Part shown: positions 1 to 10,022 of the stretch, in pieces | Position numbering within the stretch: the stretch's first letter is position 1 | How the letters are laid out: each line of letters opens with the position of its first letter | DNA from: JAFEDN01 sp963712715 | GTDB taxonomy: Bacteria > Pseudomonadota > Gammaproteobacteria > Coxiellales > Coxiellaceae | DNA length: 64,000 bases | Assembly: GCA_963712715.1 (NCBI GenBank) | Contig: CAVQJI010000020.1 | Span: forward strand, 1-64,000 | Reading direction: 5' to 3' | The notes under the pieces: generated by a model | What the model saw: only the letters and a program-made list of their open reading frames with translations | Database searches by the model: none | What the model was told of the DNA's origin: nothing | Made by a program: the position numbers and the translations under genes

Positions 1-214
1 TGTCGGAATGATGGGTTCGGCACGGGGGTGTGCTGGGTCCAACCCGGCGGCCGCCACCGGCCCACAAGGCGGTTGACGTGAAAGCGACCGGAGGCGGCGT
101 CGAGGGCATCCTCGATGTCGACCTCCGGCCGCGCAGTTCCGAACACGATCAGTCACGGCACCATCACCGTTAACCGCCTCGATCTGGGATCGCGTCGCTC
201 CGATCGCCATTGGT

Positions 215-995
215 TCACTCCGCCGAGCCGCCGCCAACCTGCTCCGCCTCCGTAACGGCTCCAGCGACAGCCTTCAGCCGCTCGACCTCCGCGGCGAGGG
301 GAGTCCCCGCGCCGTCGTTCCTGCTCGAATCAGCGGCGAGGGAGTCCTGCCCGTCGTTCCTGCTCGAAGTCCGCGGCGAGGGAGTCCGCACGCCGTCGTT
401 CCTGCTCGACCCGCTCCTGGCGGGCCGGCACCGAGGCGCCGGTGGTCGCGTCGAACAACCGCAGCACCAGGCCCTCCGGCCTCATCAAGAACCCGAGCTC
501 CTCGCTCCGCAGGCGGTCTTCCGCGTCCAGCACGATCGGCTCGTAGCGGCCCTCTACCAGGCGGAAGCCCTGCAGGCGCGGTCGCAGGTACTCACCCTTC
601 GGGGTCGAACAGGATATACTCCCGCACGCCCAGCCGCTCGTACCGCCGCGCTTCTCCCCAGGTCCTCCCGCCACGTGTGCTCGGAGGCCATCTCGAAGAC
701 GATGCACGGCACGGCCCTCCTCACGCCAGGTGAAGAAAGACCGGCGCTGGGCCCGGCCAACCCCCTTGACCACCATCAGGTCGGGCGCGATGCGGACTCG
801 GGATGGTCCTTCTCCCAGTACCAGTACATATCGGCGGCGATGAAGTCCGTTGCGGGGAGGTGATCCTCGAACAACACGAACAACTGGAAGATCGCCTTGA
901 CGTGAATGCCGGTTTCCGCCATGGGCTGTCCATCCGACGATGGGTACTCATCTCGTCCTGGCCGGGGGGGCCGTCTACCGGGTGGCAATGGACAT
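215..995 (-). pseudogene. Uma2-family (DUF820-type) putative endonuclease, frameshifted
   Basis: Joining reading frames on the minus strand gives a planctomycete-style Uma2 protein. The N-terminus has DEYPSSDGQPMAET and HVKAIFQLF. The core has DMYWYWEKDHPES, DLMVVKGV, CIVFEMASEHTWRED and GEYLRPRLQGFRL, and the C-terminus is a Glu/Arg-rich coiled coil. Uma2 proteins have a PD-(D/E)XK-like fold and are greatly expanded in planctomycetes and cyanobacteria; their role is unknown. An ATG at 995 follows an AAGGAGGA Shine-Dalgarno sequence, but a stop comes six codons later, so a frameshift lies in the nearby C7 run. At least two more frameshifts fall near 780 and 600. They may be sequencing errors, because the reading restored across frames is well conserved. 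Family assignment is fairly sure; exact ends are not. Confidence 0.6.
290..412. repeat. Three tandem copies of a ~42-bp unit inside the Uma2 coiled coil
   Basis: The words GCGGCGAGGGAGTCC and CGTCGTTCCTGCTCGA recur three times, head to tail. On the minus strand they encode repeated RRADSLAADFEQE-like heptads. The copies differ by small indels, which help scramble the frame here. This is a coding repeat, not a CRISPR: there are no unique spacers. Confidence 0.6.
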
Positions 996-1728
996 CGGCG
1001 ATCCTCCTTGAAACGCGGATCGACTTGACCGGCTCGATCGAGAGGGTGCAGCTACATAAACCCGGCGGTTTCCCTGCGTGCCGACGATGGCCACTGCGCC
1101 CGCCGTGCGGAGGCAATATGCCACGCGCTGCGGAAGGCGAGGGGGCGCTGGAGCTGGGCGGCCAGGTCGCCCGTCGTGAAGGGGCAGGGCAGGGCGCCGG
1201 GCAGCAACTCCAGAGATCGCATCCCTGGTCGAGCCGGACCGTCGCGACCACCACGTTCAGGCGGCGATCGAGCACGGTGTATCCCAGACGGCGGCGCCGC
1301 TGCACCAGGCGGACCTCGTCGATTTCGACGGCGAGGACGTCCAGGCTCAAGTTCGGGTGCGGCAGCAGGGAGGCCAACCCGACGAGATCGTCGAACACGT
1401 CGACGAGTGCACCCCGGCGCCGGCTGAGCCGGGCCGACAGGTCTGCGCCGTCGCGCCGGGAGCGGCGGATCAGGCGGCGTCTCATCACGACCGGCTTGAT
1501 CACTCGCGTACGATGCGCGGGCAAGAGCGATCGGAGCTTCGCCTGAAGCGGTCCAAGTGGCCCCGACTGGACCTCGACCAGTGCGCCGTCGGCTGCGATG
1601 GCATCGATCCGGTAGCCCTCGAGGGCGACCTCGAGCCGGCCCCCCGCCGCCGGGCCGTATCGTTCCTTGAGCTGGCGATGCAGGCTGGTCTCCAACGCCT
1701 GCGGTCTCCGATTGGTTTTTCTGGGGGT
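975..1728 (-). pseudogene. Conserved planctomycete-type hypothetical protein, frameshifted near the C-terminus
   Basis: The minus strand reads ETSLHRQLKERYG, then RIDAIAADGALVEVQSG, VIKPVVMRRRLIRRSRR, RRGALVDVFDDLVGLASLL and RRLGYTVLDRRL. This looks like a conserved protein with a restriction-endonuclease-like start (D..DGALVEVQ). After a frameshift near 1,200 a winged-helix-like tail can be restored: FTTGDLAAQLQRPLAF, then AYCLRTAGAVAIVGTQGNRR. I recognise it as a family seen in planctomycetes but know no function. Once corrected, the tail runs into the start of the downstream Uma2 gene, so the two probably overlap and are cotranscribed. The true start is unclear: conserved sequence begins near 1,695 and no good ribosome site is visible. 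Confidence 0.45.
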
Positions 1729-2142
1729 TGCGCTCAGGGAGAAAGCGGCTCGACGCCGAGGTCGCGGATCGTCAGAAGACAGTGGAAGTCGATATAGTGC
1801 GAGGTCCGGCCACTGGCCAGCGTGAAGGTCCCGGCCCTCAGCGCGTCCCAGCTTCAGCGACGCCACCAGGCCGCCGATCGTATGCCTCGCTCATTCCCCC
1901 ATCCTCGTTGCTCCGTACGAACGATCGGAGCGCGGTCTCGCTCGTCCGCCAACTTAGCAGAACGGCCGGGCGGGTTCCAGAGACAGGCGGTCGGGCCCGA
2001 GCCGGATTGCGGCGGCAGGGGCTTGCGGGAGGCCTGAACCGCCCCGCAACGCGAATCCGCGAACGAGGGTTTCAGACCGAACCCCTGCCGTGCCGATGGT
2101 TGAACAGAGGTGAGGGATGTTCGTCGCCTGGGGCTCAGCGCC
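1729..2142. other. Intergenic stretch, no supported gene
   Basis: This GC-rich gap lies between two divergent genes. No reading frame here gives a convincing protein, and I saw no tRNA-like or terminator-like fold. It probably holds the promoters for the leftward pair and for the rightward recombinase. Confidence 0.4.
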
Positions 2143-3054
2143 ATGTCCATGCCGGCCGCCGTCCGTCCCGACGCCCATCGCGACCCGATCGGCCCGTTCT
2201 TGCACTACTTGATGTCGGAGTGCGGCGTCTCTCCGCACACGCTGGCGGCGTACCGCGGCGACCTGATGCGGTTCACGGCTGGCGCAAGAGCACGGCCGGG
2301 CCGCTGGCGAAACTGGGCATCGAAGTCTGGCGGGTTACGTCGATTTCCTGACGCGGTGCGGGCTCGCGCCGACGAGCGTCGGCCGACATCTGGCGAGTCT
2401 GTCGACCTTTTTCCGGTTCCTTATCTTTGAAGGCCGCGCGGAGAACGTCGCGAACTCCTGATGCCCCCGGCGGTCTGGGATCGACTGCCGACGGTGCTGG
2501 GTCCGGCGGCCGTCGAGCGGCTCCTCGGGCGCCCCCGGTGCGAGACGAGGCTTGGCCGGCGCGACCGGCGGCACTCGAGACCCTGTACGCGACCGGCTGT
2601 CGGGCCTCGGAAGTCGTTGGCTTGCGGCCCGAGAGACCTCGACCTCGCCGGCGGGCGTGGCGCGTTGCGTCGGGAAAGGGAACAAGGAACGATCGTCCCC
2701 CTGGGTCGAGAGCCCTCGACAGCGCTCGCGGAGTACATCGAGCGCGACCGCCCAGCGCTATCCGTGCGGCAGCCGGAGACCTCGACCGTGTTCGTCGCCC
2801 GTCGGGCCGGCCCCTGTCGCGGGTCGGCCTCTGGCGGATCGTCAAGGCCATGCGCGGGCCGCCGGACTACACGCACGTCAGTCCACACACGCTCCGGCAC
2901 AGCTTCGCCACGCACCTGCTCGCCGGCGGCGCGACCTCCGCGCGGTCCAGGAGATGCTCGGCCACGCCTCGATCGCGACCACCCAGATTTACACCCGCGT
3001 GGAGCTGAGCCGGCTCCGCGGGTCCATGCCCGCTACCACCCGCGTTCGGAATGA
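2143..3054 (+). pseudogene. xerD: XerC/XerD-type tyrosine recombinase, multiply frameshifted
   Basis: Taken over several frames the plus strand gives a whole Xer recombinase of about 300 residues. The SAM-like N-terminal domain is FLHYLMSECGVSPHTLAAY. It is followed by a second core-binding part (LASLSTFFRFLIFEGR, MPPAVWDRLPTVLGP) and the catalytic domain: CRASEVVGL (first Arg), HTLRHSFATHLL (H-x-L-R box), LGHASIATTQIYTRV (GH and Tyr) and a closing HARYHPR tail. XerC/D resolves chromosome dimers at dif. At least four indels break the frame, and all catalytic boxes survive when frames are stitched. That pattern fits sequencing error better than genetic decay. Choosing XerD over XerC or a generic integrase rests on the tail and size alone. 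Confidence 0.7.
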
Positions 3055-3059
3055 CGGCG

Positions 3060-3368
3060 CCGGTCGGCCGCGGGGGAACAACGGGGCGGGCGGAACCGTT
3101 CACAAAGCCGGGTCTGGACCATGCCGCGGAAACAACTGGTATCGATCCCCTTGGGTGTGGCAATCCCGATCCCGATGCACGACTCGACCGGGATCACCCG
3201 TACGATCTTCCGTTCCTGGTCGCCCAAGAACGCCACGCGAACAGGGCCGATCATCGCGGTCTCGTCCCAGTTGGAACGGCTGGCCGTGCCATCGGGCAAA
3301 AAAAGCATGACATCCGGCATGCCCGCGTCGCGAAGTCCTGCCCAGATCTGGCTGATTGAATCCGACAT
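3060..3368 (-). CDS. Unidentified partial reading frame
   Basis: The minus strand reads SISQIWAGLRDAGMPD, VMLFLPDGTASRSNWDE, IGPVRVAFLGDQERKIVRV and CIGIGIATPKGIDTS without interruption. The hydrophobic pattern and the LFLPDG word are faintly like the C-terminal half of a GspH-type pseudopilin, but the match is weak. It lies just downstream of the kinase-TPR gene on the same strand and converges with xerD. I do not assign a function. Confidence 0.25.
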
Positions 3369-3469
3369 TGAAGAGTGTCTCGCTCGCGAAGACCGTTGGG
3401 TTGCGGTGGCTGATCGCGGGACCGCCCAGGCCCCGTACGAATCGGCGTGTGCGTCTCCCTATGGACACT

Positions 3470-5279
3470 CTAGGTGATGGTTTCGCCGAGCAGCCGCGGG
3501 TGGTCACGTTGAGCGGCTTGAACGCGCTGCGGGGAGGTTCGCGCCGATCAGCGCCATCGAGCTCGTCCAACCGCTGTTCGACCTTCTTGAAGGTCAGCTT
3601 CGAGCCAAGTGCGTTGCCCTTTCGATCGAGGATATCCCTGGAATGATCGAGGATATCCTTGGATTGCCTGTAGGAAACCTGGGCGTCGTCGAGCCCGCTT
3701 GCCGGAGAGCGACCAGACCGACCCCGATCCAGGCAGACGCGAGATGCATGTCCAGGTCATACCGGCGCTCAACGTCCTCGGCGGCGATAACGCTCCGGCC
3801 CTGGTCGAGGTCGGCGATCGCGTTGTCATACGAAGACTGGGCCTCGCGCAGCGCCTCCGGCGAACTCTGGGCGAGCCGTTCACCCCCTAGCTGGATCAGG
3901 ACGCGGCGCGGTAGAGGTAACAGTTATTGTCGTTCAAAGATTCGATCCGCCTGGCCCCAGGATAGGCCTCGACGCGGTCGATGAGCCCGTCAGCTTGCTC
4001 AAGGCCAGCTCATAATTCTTGTTGTCCTCGTCATAGAGCGCGTCCAGGATGAGTATCTTTTCTTTCGTCGAACCCAGGTGGATCGCGGTCGCAAACGCCT
4101 TGTGGGCCAGATCGCGATAGGCGAGTGGTTTTTGTTTGGGACCGGGGATGCTGCCCCCGCTGAGTTCATTTCCAGCAATTCGAACTGGGTCACCGGCCAG
4201 GATCTCTACCCAGTCGTCGAACACGGCCTCGGCTCGGGGTCCTGCAACGCTTGGACATAGCGCCTGGCCGCATCGTCGACCTGGCCCGCCAGAGCCAGCT
4301 CCAGGCTGTAATAGAACAGAACCAGTGGAGATCGGGGATAGTCCTCGGCCAGGGGACCGAGCAACCGGAGGGCACGCGGATGGTCGTCGCCGCTCTCGAG
4401 GACTTGCTTCGCGATCTGAAGGCTCGACTCCGCTCGGGCGGGGTCAGGTACTGTGCCGTGGCATACGACCCGACCGAGCCCGCGGGACGCTGGCCGCCAG
4501 GATGTACCAGTTCCGGCGGCTCCAGTTGCCCAGCCGCTCGGTCATGGAGGGGTTCACGGCGTGCCGCAGGGGCTGGTCCTTGAGGAACCTCTCAGGTCGT
4601 CGGCGAGCCCTGGGCACCGGGATAGCGGTCGGCCTCATCGTATGCCAGGCAGCGGAGCGTGATCGCCTCGAGGGCGTGGGGGATGGCCGGATTGAGCCGC
4701 CGGGGCAGAGAAGCTGATCGATGCGGCCGTCGAGCAAGCTGCGGATCGCGCGGGCAGGGGGAGCGACTGATCGGGGACCTCGGCGCCTGGCCCGTCAGGA
4801 GCTCGAACATCACCAGGCCGAGCGAGTAAATGTCGACGCCGGCGCAGACCGCATTCCACCACGCCGGGATCGATAAAGGCTTCGAGCTGCTCGGGGGCCA
4901 TGTAGGGGAGCGTCCCCGCGCAAGGCCGCCTCGGCCTGCTCGGCGGCATGGGGGTCGTACGCCAGGTTGAAGTCGAGGAGCTGCGGGCCGTGGTGGAGTG
5001 TCAGCAGGATGTTGGCGGGTTTGATATCGCGGTGATGGATCTCGCGTGCATGAGCATACGCAACCGCGCTGGCGAGCGTGCCGATGATCCAGGCCACGCC
5101 CTGGCAATAGGTGCCCCGCATCGGGTAGGCACTCCACCCCGGGTGGCTCTCGAGGGCCTGCACGTCGGAAAGAGCGACCGTCGCGACGACCTCCAGAGGA
5201 CCCGCGCCGAGCGGGGCCGCGACGCGGGGTTGACCCGGCGGATGACCTCGTCGAGGGGCAGCCCTGGACGGTAGGGCCT
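3470..5279 (-). pseudogene. Ser/Thr protein kinase with C-terminal TPR region, 5'-truncated at a join and frameshifted
   Basis: Stitched minus-strand frames give the C-lobe of a planctomycete Hanks-type kinase: YRPGLPLDEVIRRVN, IHHRDIKPANILL (catalytic loop), LLDFNLAYD (DFN where DFG is usual), GTLPYMAPEQLE (activation end) and IYSLGLVMFELLTG. A long tail follows with TPR-like helices such as PLVLFYYSLELALAGQVDDA, LAYRDLAHKAFATAIHLG, SPEALREAQSSYDNAIADL and DLDMHLASAWIGVGLVALR. The kinase N-lobe, with its glycine loop and lysine, is missing because recognisable sequence stops at about 5,279, where actinobacterial DNA begins. Many single-base frameshifts occur. Such kinases sense unknown signals and phosphorylate Ser/Thr; the TPRs would bind partners. 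Confidence 0.65.
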
Positions 5280-5290
5280 TGAAGCCGAGC
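5270..5290. other. Abrupt join between planctomycete-like and actinobacteria-like DNA
   Basis: To the left, minus-strand kinase sequence is recognisable up to about 5,279 (YRPGLPLDEVIRR). To the right, plus-strand BTAD sequence starts at once (EAELELGQ, then TEALLTEHP). Both proteins are cut inside a domain at the same place. I see no target duplication, insertion-sequence end or tRNA. An assembly chimera is the simplest reading. Confidence 0.75.
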
Positions 5291-7980
5291 TGGAGCTTGG
5301 CCAGGCGGCGGCGGGTGGCGGAGACCGAGGCCTTGCTCACCGAGCACCCCGTACCGGGAACGGCTGTGGGCGCAGCTCATCTGGGGCTGTACCGCTGTGG
5401 CCGGCAGGCGGACGCGCTGGGTTCCTACCAGCGGGCACGGCAGCGCCTGGATGCTGATCTCGGCATCGATCCCGGGGCCGAGCTGCACCGCCTGCAGGAG
5501 CTGATCCTCAGCCAGTCCGCCGAACTCGACCCGCAGCCGTTGCCGCCTGTGTTCAGGCGGCAGCGGGCGGTCCCGGCGCGGACGCGCCCCCGTACCGGCC
5601 GCGCGGACGTCGCTGGCGGGCCGGGAAGATGTGCTGGCCCGGCTGGATGGCGTGCTGGCCGACCTGCAATCTGGCGAGGGACGGCTCGTTCTCGTGCGCG
5701 GCAGCGCCGGGATCGGGAAGTCGGCTTTACTGCGCGAGGTGGCCCGCCGGTCCGGTGCCACGGGCGCCGCGGTCGCATCCGGCAGCTGCCCGGAGGCCGG
5801 ACACGCCCCCGGTGTTCTGGCCATGGCTGCAGGTCTTCCGGGAGCTGGTGGAAACGGGGGGCCCCGAGGCGGTCACCGCGGCGTTCCAGCCGCACGGCAA
5901 TGTGCTCGGGCTGCTCGACGGCTCGCTCGCCGGGCTGCTGCCGCTGCCGCTGCCGAGCCGGCAGCGGATCTGGAGCTGGGCCGGACGCGGTTGTTCCACG
6001 GGCTGGCCAGCGGTTTGACGGCCCTCGCGGCCAGCCGGCCGCTGGTGGTGCTGCTCGATGACATGCACTGGGCGGATGCGGCGTCGGTGCAGCTGTTCAC
6101 CCTGCTCGCACGGCACCTGGTCACGGCTCCTGTCGTCCTGGTCGCCGCCTACCGCGACGACGTGCCCGCCGGATCCGCTTTCGGCCGGGCCCTTGACTGG
6201 CTGGCCACGATGCCCCGGGTGGAGGACATCACGCTGAGCGGCCTGGACCGCGAGGCGGTTGCCGCCTGCGTGCAGGCGATCGCCGGGCGAACGGTCGCGC
6301 CCGAGGTGGCGGCGGTGCTGCACGCGCGGACCGGCGGCAACCCGTTTTTCCTGGGCGAACTGGTGCGGATGCTGTCCGCCGAACGCGCACTCGATAACGT
6401 GGCCGTGGCGGCAGAACGGCTTCCCCAGCGCTTGCACGAGGTCATGGGCCGTCGGCTCGCCCGGCTCCCGGAGCAGACCAGGGCCGTGCTCGCGGTGGCC
6501 GCGGTCGCCGGCCGGGAGTTCCCGCTCGACCTGCTGCAGCGCACCATCCAGCTCGACCAGCCCCTGCTGCTGGACGTGGTCGAGACCGCCATAGTGGCGG
6601 GCCTGCTGCTGGAAGACAGCGCAGACGGCGGGCTGCTCCGGCTCCGCTTCTCACACGACCTTGTCCGGCAGACGATCTACGAGGACCTGAACGGCTTGCG
6701 CCGGGCTCGACTGCACGCCCAGATGGTGACTGCGCTGCGGGGCGCAGCGTCCACCGACCCTTTGCAGGTTGCCCGGCACGCGCGCGCGGCCGTGCCGGTT
6801 ACCGGCCCGGGCGCCGCGCTTCCGTACCTGATCAACGCCGCCGAATGGGCACGCGGGCGGCTCGCCTTCGAGCAAGCCGCGCAGCTCCTGGACGCCGCAG
6901 CCGAGCTGGTGGCGGCCATGCCAGCGGGTGAAGTGCGGGACCGCCACGACCTCGAGGTGCGCACCCGGCTCGGCTTTCTGCAGCAGATGCTGCACGGATA
7001 CGCCGCGCCGCCCGCCCGCGAGCAACTCGAAGCCGCGAGCGCGCTGGTCCGGAGGCTGCCACTGGACGACGCGGGCGTGCGCGCCTTGTGGCACTGCGCA
7101 GGCGCGTACTGGATCAACGCGCAGTTCAGCCAGGCGCTCGGGCTGGCCGACGCGGTCGCGGCCAGGATGGGCGACGGCGAGCCCCCCGCGCTGCTGGCCG
7201 TGGAGTCCATCCGCGGAGCCGTGGCCTGGTTCACCGGCCAGCTGACCGAGGCCCGCGCCAGGATGGAGTCGGTCCTGGCGCTCGCGGCGCGCAGCGATCT
7301 CAGCCGGGCTGCCGTGACGGACTTCGATCCGGAAGTGAGGGGCCACGTGTTCGCCGCAGCCGCGTGCGAAATACTCGGCGACGCCAGCGCCGCGGACGCC
7401 CACCTCGACGCGGCGAGCGCCCGGGCGCAACTGGTTGACGACGAGTTCACCAGCCTCTACGTGCTGCACCAGCACACCTGGCTGGCGGTGGTCCGCGGCG
7501 ACCCGGCACGGGCGGCGCAGTTCGCCCGGGCCGAACTGGACCTCGCGGACCGCCGCGGTTACCGGGAATTCGTGGGCAAGGGGCGGATCTTCACCAACTG
7601 GGCCTGGGCACACCTGGGTGTGCCAGACGCGGCCGCCGAATCTCCTCGGCGGTGGCTGACGCGCCACGTTTTGGCATGCCGGTGCTGCGGCACTTCTGGT
7701 ACCGGCTGGAGGCCGAGGCAAAGCTGGCAGCCGGTGACCCGGAGGCAGCATGGCGGCCGCCAACGAGGGCCTGGCCTGCTCGGCCCGGACTGGAGAATGC
7801 TGGACAGCTCCGGACCTGCACATCTTGCGCGCAACGGCGCTGGGGCTGCTAGGGCACATGTCCGCAGCCGCGCAAGCCGCCGGCACCGGGCTGGCCATGG
7901 CGCGCGAGATGAACCAGCGGCCCGCGGAGCGCAAGGCGCAGTCCGTGCTGAACCGTCTCGCCATCGCCGCGCCCAGCTGA
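5280..7980 (+). pseudogene. BTAD/AAA-ATPase transcriptional regulator (SARP/AfsR-like), 5'-truncated and frameshifted
   Basis: The first ~80 residues are the end of a bacterial transcriptional activation domain: LYRCGRQADALGSYQRARQR and LGIDPGAELHRLQELIL. A linker and an AAA ATPase follow, with Walker A GSAGIGKSALLREV and Walker B VVLLDDMHWADAAS. GGNPFFLGELVRML comes next, then a long Ala-rich helical TPR region ending ERKAQSVLNRLAIAAPS. Proteins of this layout are large ATP-dependent activators of secondary metabolism or development in Streptomyces and relatives. The OmpR-type DNA-binding N-terminus is missing because of the join at 5,280. Frameshifts occur near 5,350, 5,620, 5,800-6,000 and 7,650-7,790. 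Whether these are real or sequence errors cannot be told here. Confidence 0.7.
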
Positions 7981-8106
7981 CCCCGCTCTCGCCGCGGCCG
8001 GCGGCAAGCCAGAGTCAAGCCCCGTGCAAGCCCGGTCCGCCAGGGTGATTCCCGTACCCGCAGCCGCGGGGCTCACGCCCAGAACGTTTTACCGGGGGGA
8101 ACCATC

Positions 8107-8616
8107 ATGCTGAAGTACCGCAGGAAGCTGGTCACCGGAGCGGCCGCGGCCGCCGCCGCGGCCACCGTCGCCGTTACCGGCATCTCGGCCGCGAGCGCGC
8201 ACGCCCGGCCGGCCGTGTCCGGGACCGAGCACGTCCAGATCATGACCACGTCGGAGACCGCGAAGACGTCGAGCGTGATCGCCTACGGCGTGTTCACCGC
8301 CGGCGGCACCGACACCCGCACGACCAACTCCACCGACACGGTCACGTTCCCCAACGGGACGTTCAAGATCACCCACTCGAAGGGGACCGGGACGCAGCAC
8401 TTCAACCCCACGACGTGCCTGCTCCAGATCAACCTGAAGGGCACTTACACGCTGGGCAGCGGCACCGGCGCGTACGCGAACCTCAGCGGCAGCGGCAACT
8501 ACCAGCTGAGCATCCTGGCCATCGGGGCGAAGTCCGGCGGGAAATGCTCGACGACGCTGCCGCCATCCTCGTTCCAGCAGGTCATCAAAGCATCAGGTCC
8601 AGTGTCGCTGCACTGA
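8107..8616 (+). CDS. Secreted actinobacterial protein of unknown function
   Basis: A GGGGGGA ribosome site precedes the ATG. The first ~35 residues form a classical signal peptide: KYRRK, then an Ala-rich core, then SAASAHA. The mature part is Thr/Ser/Gly-rich and beta-like (TVTFPNGTFKITHSKGTG, LKGTYTLGSGTGAYANLSG), with two cysteines, one in TTCLLQ and one in GGKCSTT, that could pair. The GTYTLGSGTGAYANLSG stretch resembles the repeat-like beta strands of allene-oxide-cyclase-barrel proteins common in actinobacteria, but that is only a resemblance. It is intact, 169 residues long, and probably transcribed on its own. Confidence 0.65.
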   Translation: MLKYRRKLVTGAAAAAAAATVAVTGISAASAHARPAVSGTEHVQIMTTSETAKTSSVIAYGVFTAGGTDTRTTNSTDTVTFPNGTFKITHSKGTGTQHFNPTTCLLQINLKGTYTLGSGTGAYANLSGSGNYQLSILAIGAKSGGKCSTTLPPSSFQQVIKASGPVSLH

Positions 8617-8829
8617 CCGCGGGGGCCCGGACGGCCGCGGGCTGACCCCGCCAGCGGCCGTCCGGCCATCGCCCTCGGCCAGGCAATCAGCCGTACCGAT
8701 CATCGAGCCAGGGGCGAACTCATGGCACTCGGAATCTACTCAACCCGCCATCCATGACCGCCGCGCAATACGACGAAATCAGTAGCCGTCTCGACGAAGC
8801 CGGGACAGGCAACCCCAACGGAGGACCAG

Positions 8830-9366
8830 ATGCAACTCAGCAAGTTCAGCCTCAAAACGGCCCTGATCACGGGGGCCGCGCTGGCCGCGTCCACCGCGGC
8901 CGCGCTCGGCGGGGTCAGCATGGCCAGCGCCGGCACCGGGCCGGCTGCGATGCCCGCCAGCGCCACCCTGCCGGCCACGTACGTTCAGCACGCGATCAAC
9001 CAGAACGTCGCCATCGCCGCCGGTAACGTGCACACCACCCTCACCACCTCCCCGGTCCTGCCGCCGGGGAACTACCTGGTCAACCTGACGATCAGCTTCA
9101 ACAACCTGACCCAGGGAGCGCAGGTGCTGTGCGGGTCCGGCACCACCGCGAGCACCGACGTCAACGCGGGCAACTACGGCGACGTCCAGAACGAGGCCAG
9201 CACAGCCACCACCGGCAGCTGCAGCGTCATCAGCGCCGTCAAGATCAACAACGCGGGCGACCACGTGCAAGCGTGGGCGACTGTGTTCCAGGGTCCGGGC
9301 GGCCCGTCGGCCTACTCCTGGTCCATGAGCGAGCAGCGCGTCGGAAGCCTGACCATCACCCCGTAA
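8830..9366 (+). CDS. Secreted actinobacterial protein of unknown function
   Basis: An ATG at 8,830 follows AACGGAGGACCAG. The signal peptide has a Lys-containing start, an Ala-rich core and a likely cut after SMASA near residue 35. The mature chain is small, beta-rich and Asn/Thr/Ser-rich: PPGNYLVNLTISFNNLTQG, VLCGSGTTAS, GSCSVISAVKINNAGDH and SYSWSMSEQRVGSLTITP. It has one cysteine near the middle and another in GSCSV. It looks like an exported cell-surface or extracellular protein. It follows another secreted protein of similar size in the same direction; they are not obvious paralogues. I do not recognise a family. Confidence 0.65.
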   Translation: MQLSKFSLKTALITGAALAASTAAALGGVSMASAGTGPAAMPASATLPATYVQHAINQNVAIAAGNVHTTLTTSPVLPPGNYLVNLTISFNNLTQGAQVLCGSGTTASTDVNAGNYGDVQNEASTATTGSCSVISAVKINNAGDHVQAWATVFQGPGGPSAYSWSMSEQRVGSLTITP

Positions 9367-9616
9367 CGCAAAGCCGGGCGTGCCTGGTGCTGAGGGCTGG
9401 CACCAGGCACGCTCCTCTGCGCTCGGCAGTTGTGAGCGATCTGGAGCGAGCGGGTGGACAGTTGGCAGGTCAGCATAGCACTGAGTGGCGAACTATGTGT
9501 GCTACGACCTGGGGCGCGAAGTGCGCCGGAGTTCACGGCAGTTCGTCTGCATTCATGCCGGTTGTCGCTCACTTAGTCACTCGACTGCCTGACGGACCCT
9601 TGTGGTCAGCCGGGGC

Positions 9617-9856
9617 CTAATGGAACACGATCACCCCGGCGGCGATGAGCACCTGGACCCCAGCGACGACGCCACCGATCATCGCCAGCGCCCCACCGAC
9701 CGACTTGCCACTTGCCAGGAGCGCTCGTCCTCCGGCCGGAGTGAACGTCTCCAGGGTCCTCTGCCACTTGTGCTGGCGATACGAGCAACCACGTAACAAC
9801 CCGTGCGAGTTCTTCCGGCAGTGCTCCCCCGCCCTCGTCTCCGCTCCGCACCACAC
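9617..9856 (-). CDS. Small zinc-ribbon-like protein with C-terminal membrane segment
   Basis: The minus strand encodes WCGAETRAGEHCRKNSH and LLRGCSYRQHKW, a Cys/His set that could hold zinc. A C-terminal hydrophobic stretch follows (SVGGALAMIGGVVAG then VQVLIAAGVIVFH), ending at the stop. A short metal-binding head on a C-terminal membrane anchor is plausible. The GTG at 9,856 is an arbitrary start: in a neighbouring frame the upstream sequence also reads into CGAE, so a frameshift may have removed the true N-terminus. Confidence 0.4.
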   Translation of the reverse strand: MWCGAETRAGEHCRKNSHGLLRGCSYRQHKWQRTLETFTPAGGRALLASGKSVGGALAMIGGVVAGVQVLIAAGVIVFH

Positions 9857-10022
9857 TGGAGCCTCAAACAGGAAGTACCCGAGCGGCCAGCGACAAGGCC
9901 AAGGTCACAGCCAGATTGAACCAGGCGCGTGTCTCCTCCGTGTCCCGTGCAAGGGGTAGTAGGCCCGGGCGCCCCAGGCCCGTAGCAACCAGCCGGGTTC
10001 ACTCGATACAGGAGGGTGCAAG

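Noticed and set aside
290..412. Possible CRISPR or minisatellite
   Set aside because: Three direct copies lie back to back without spacers and translate as coiled-coil repeats of the Uma2 protein.
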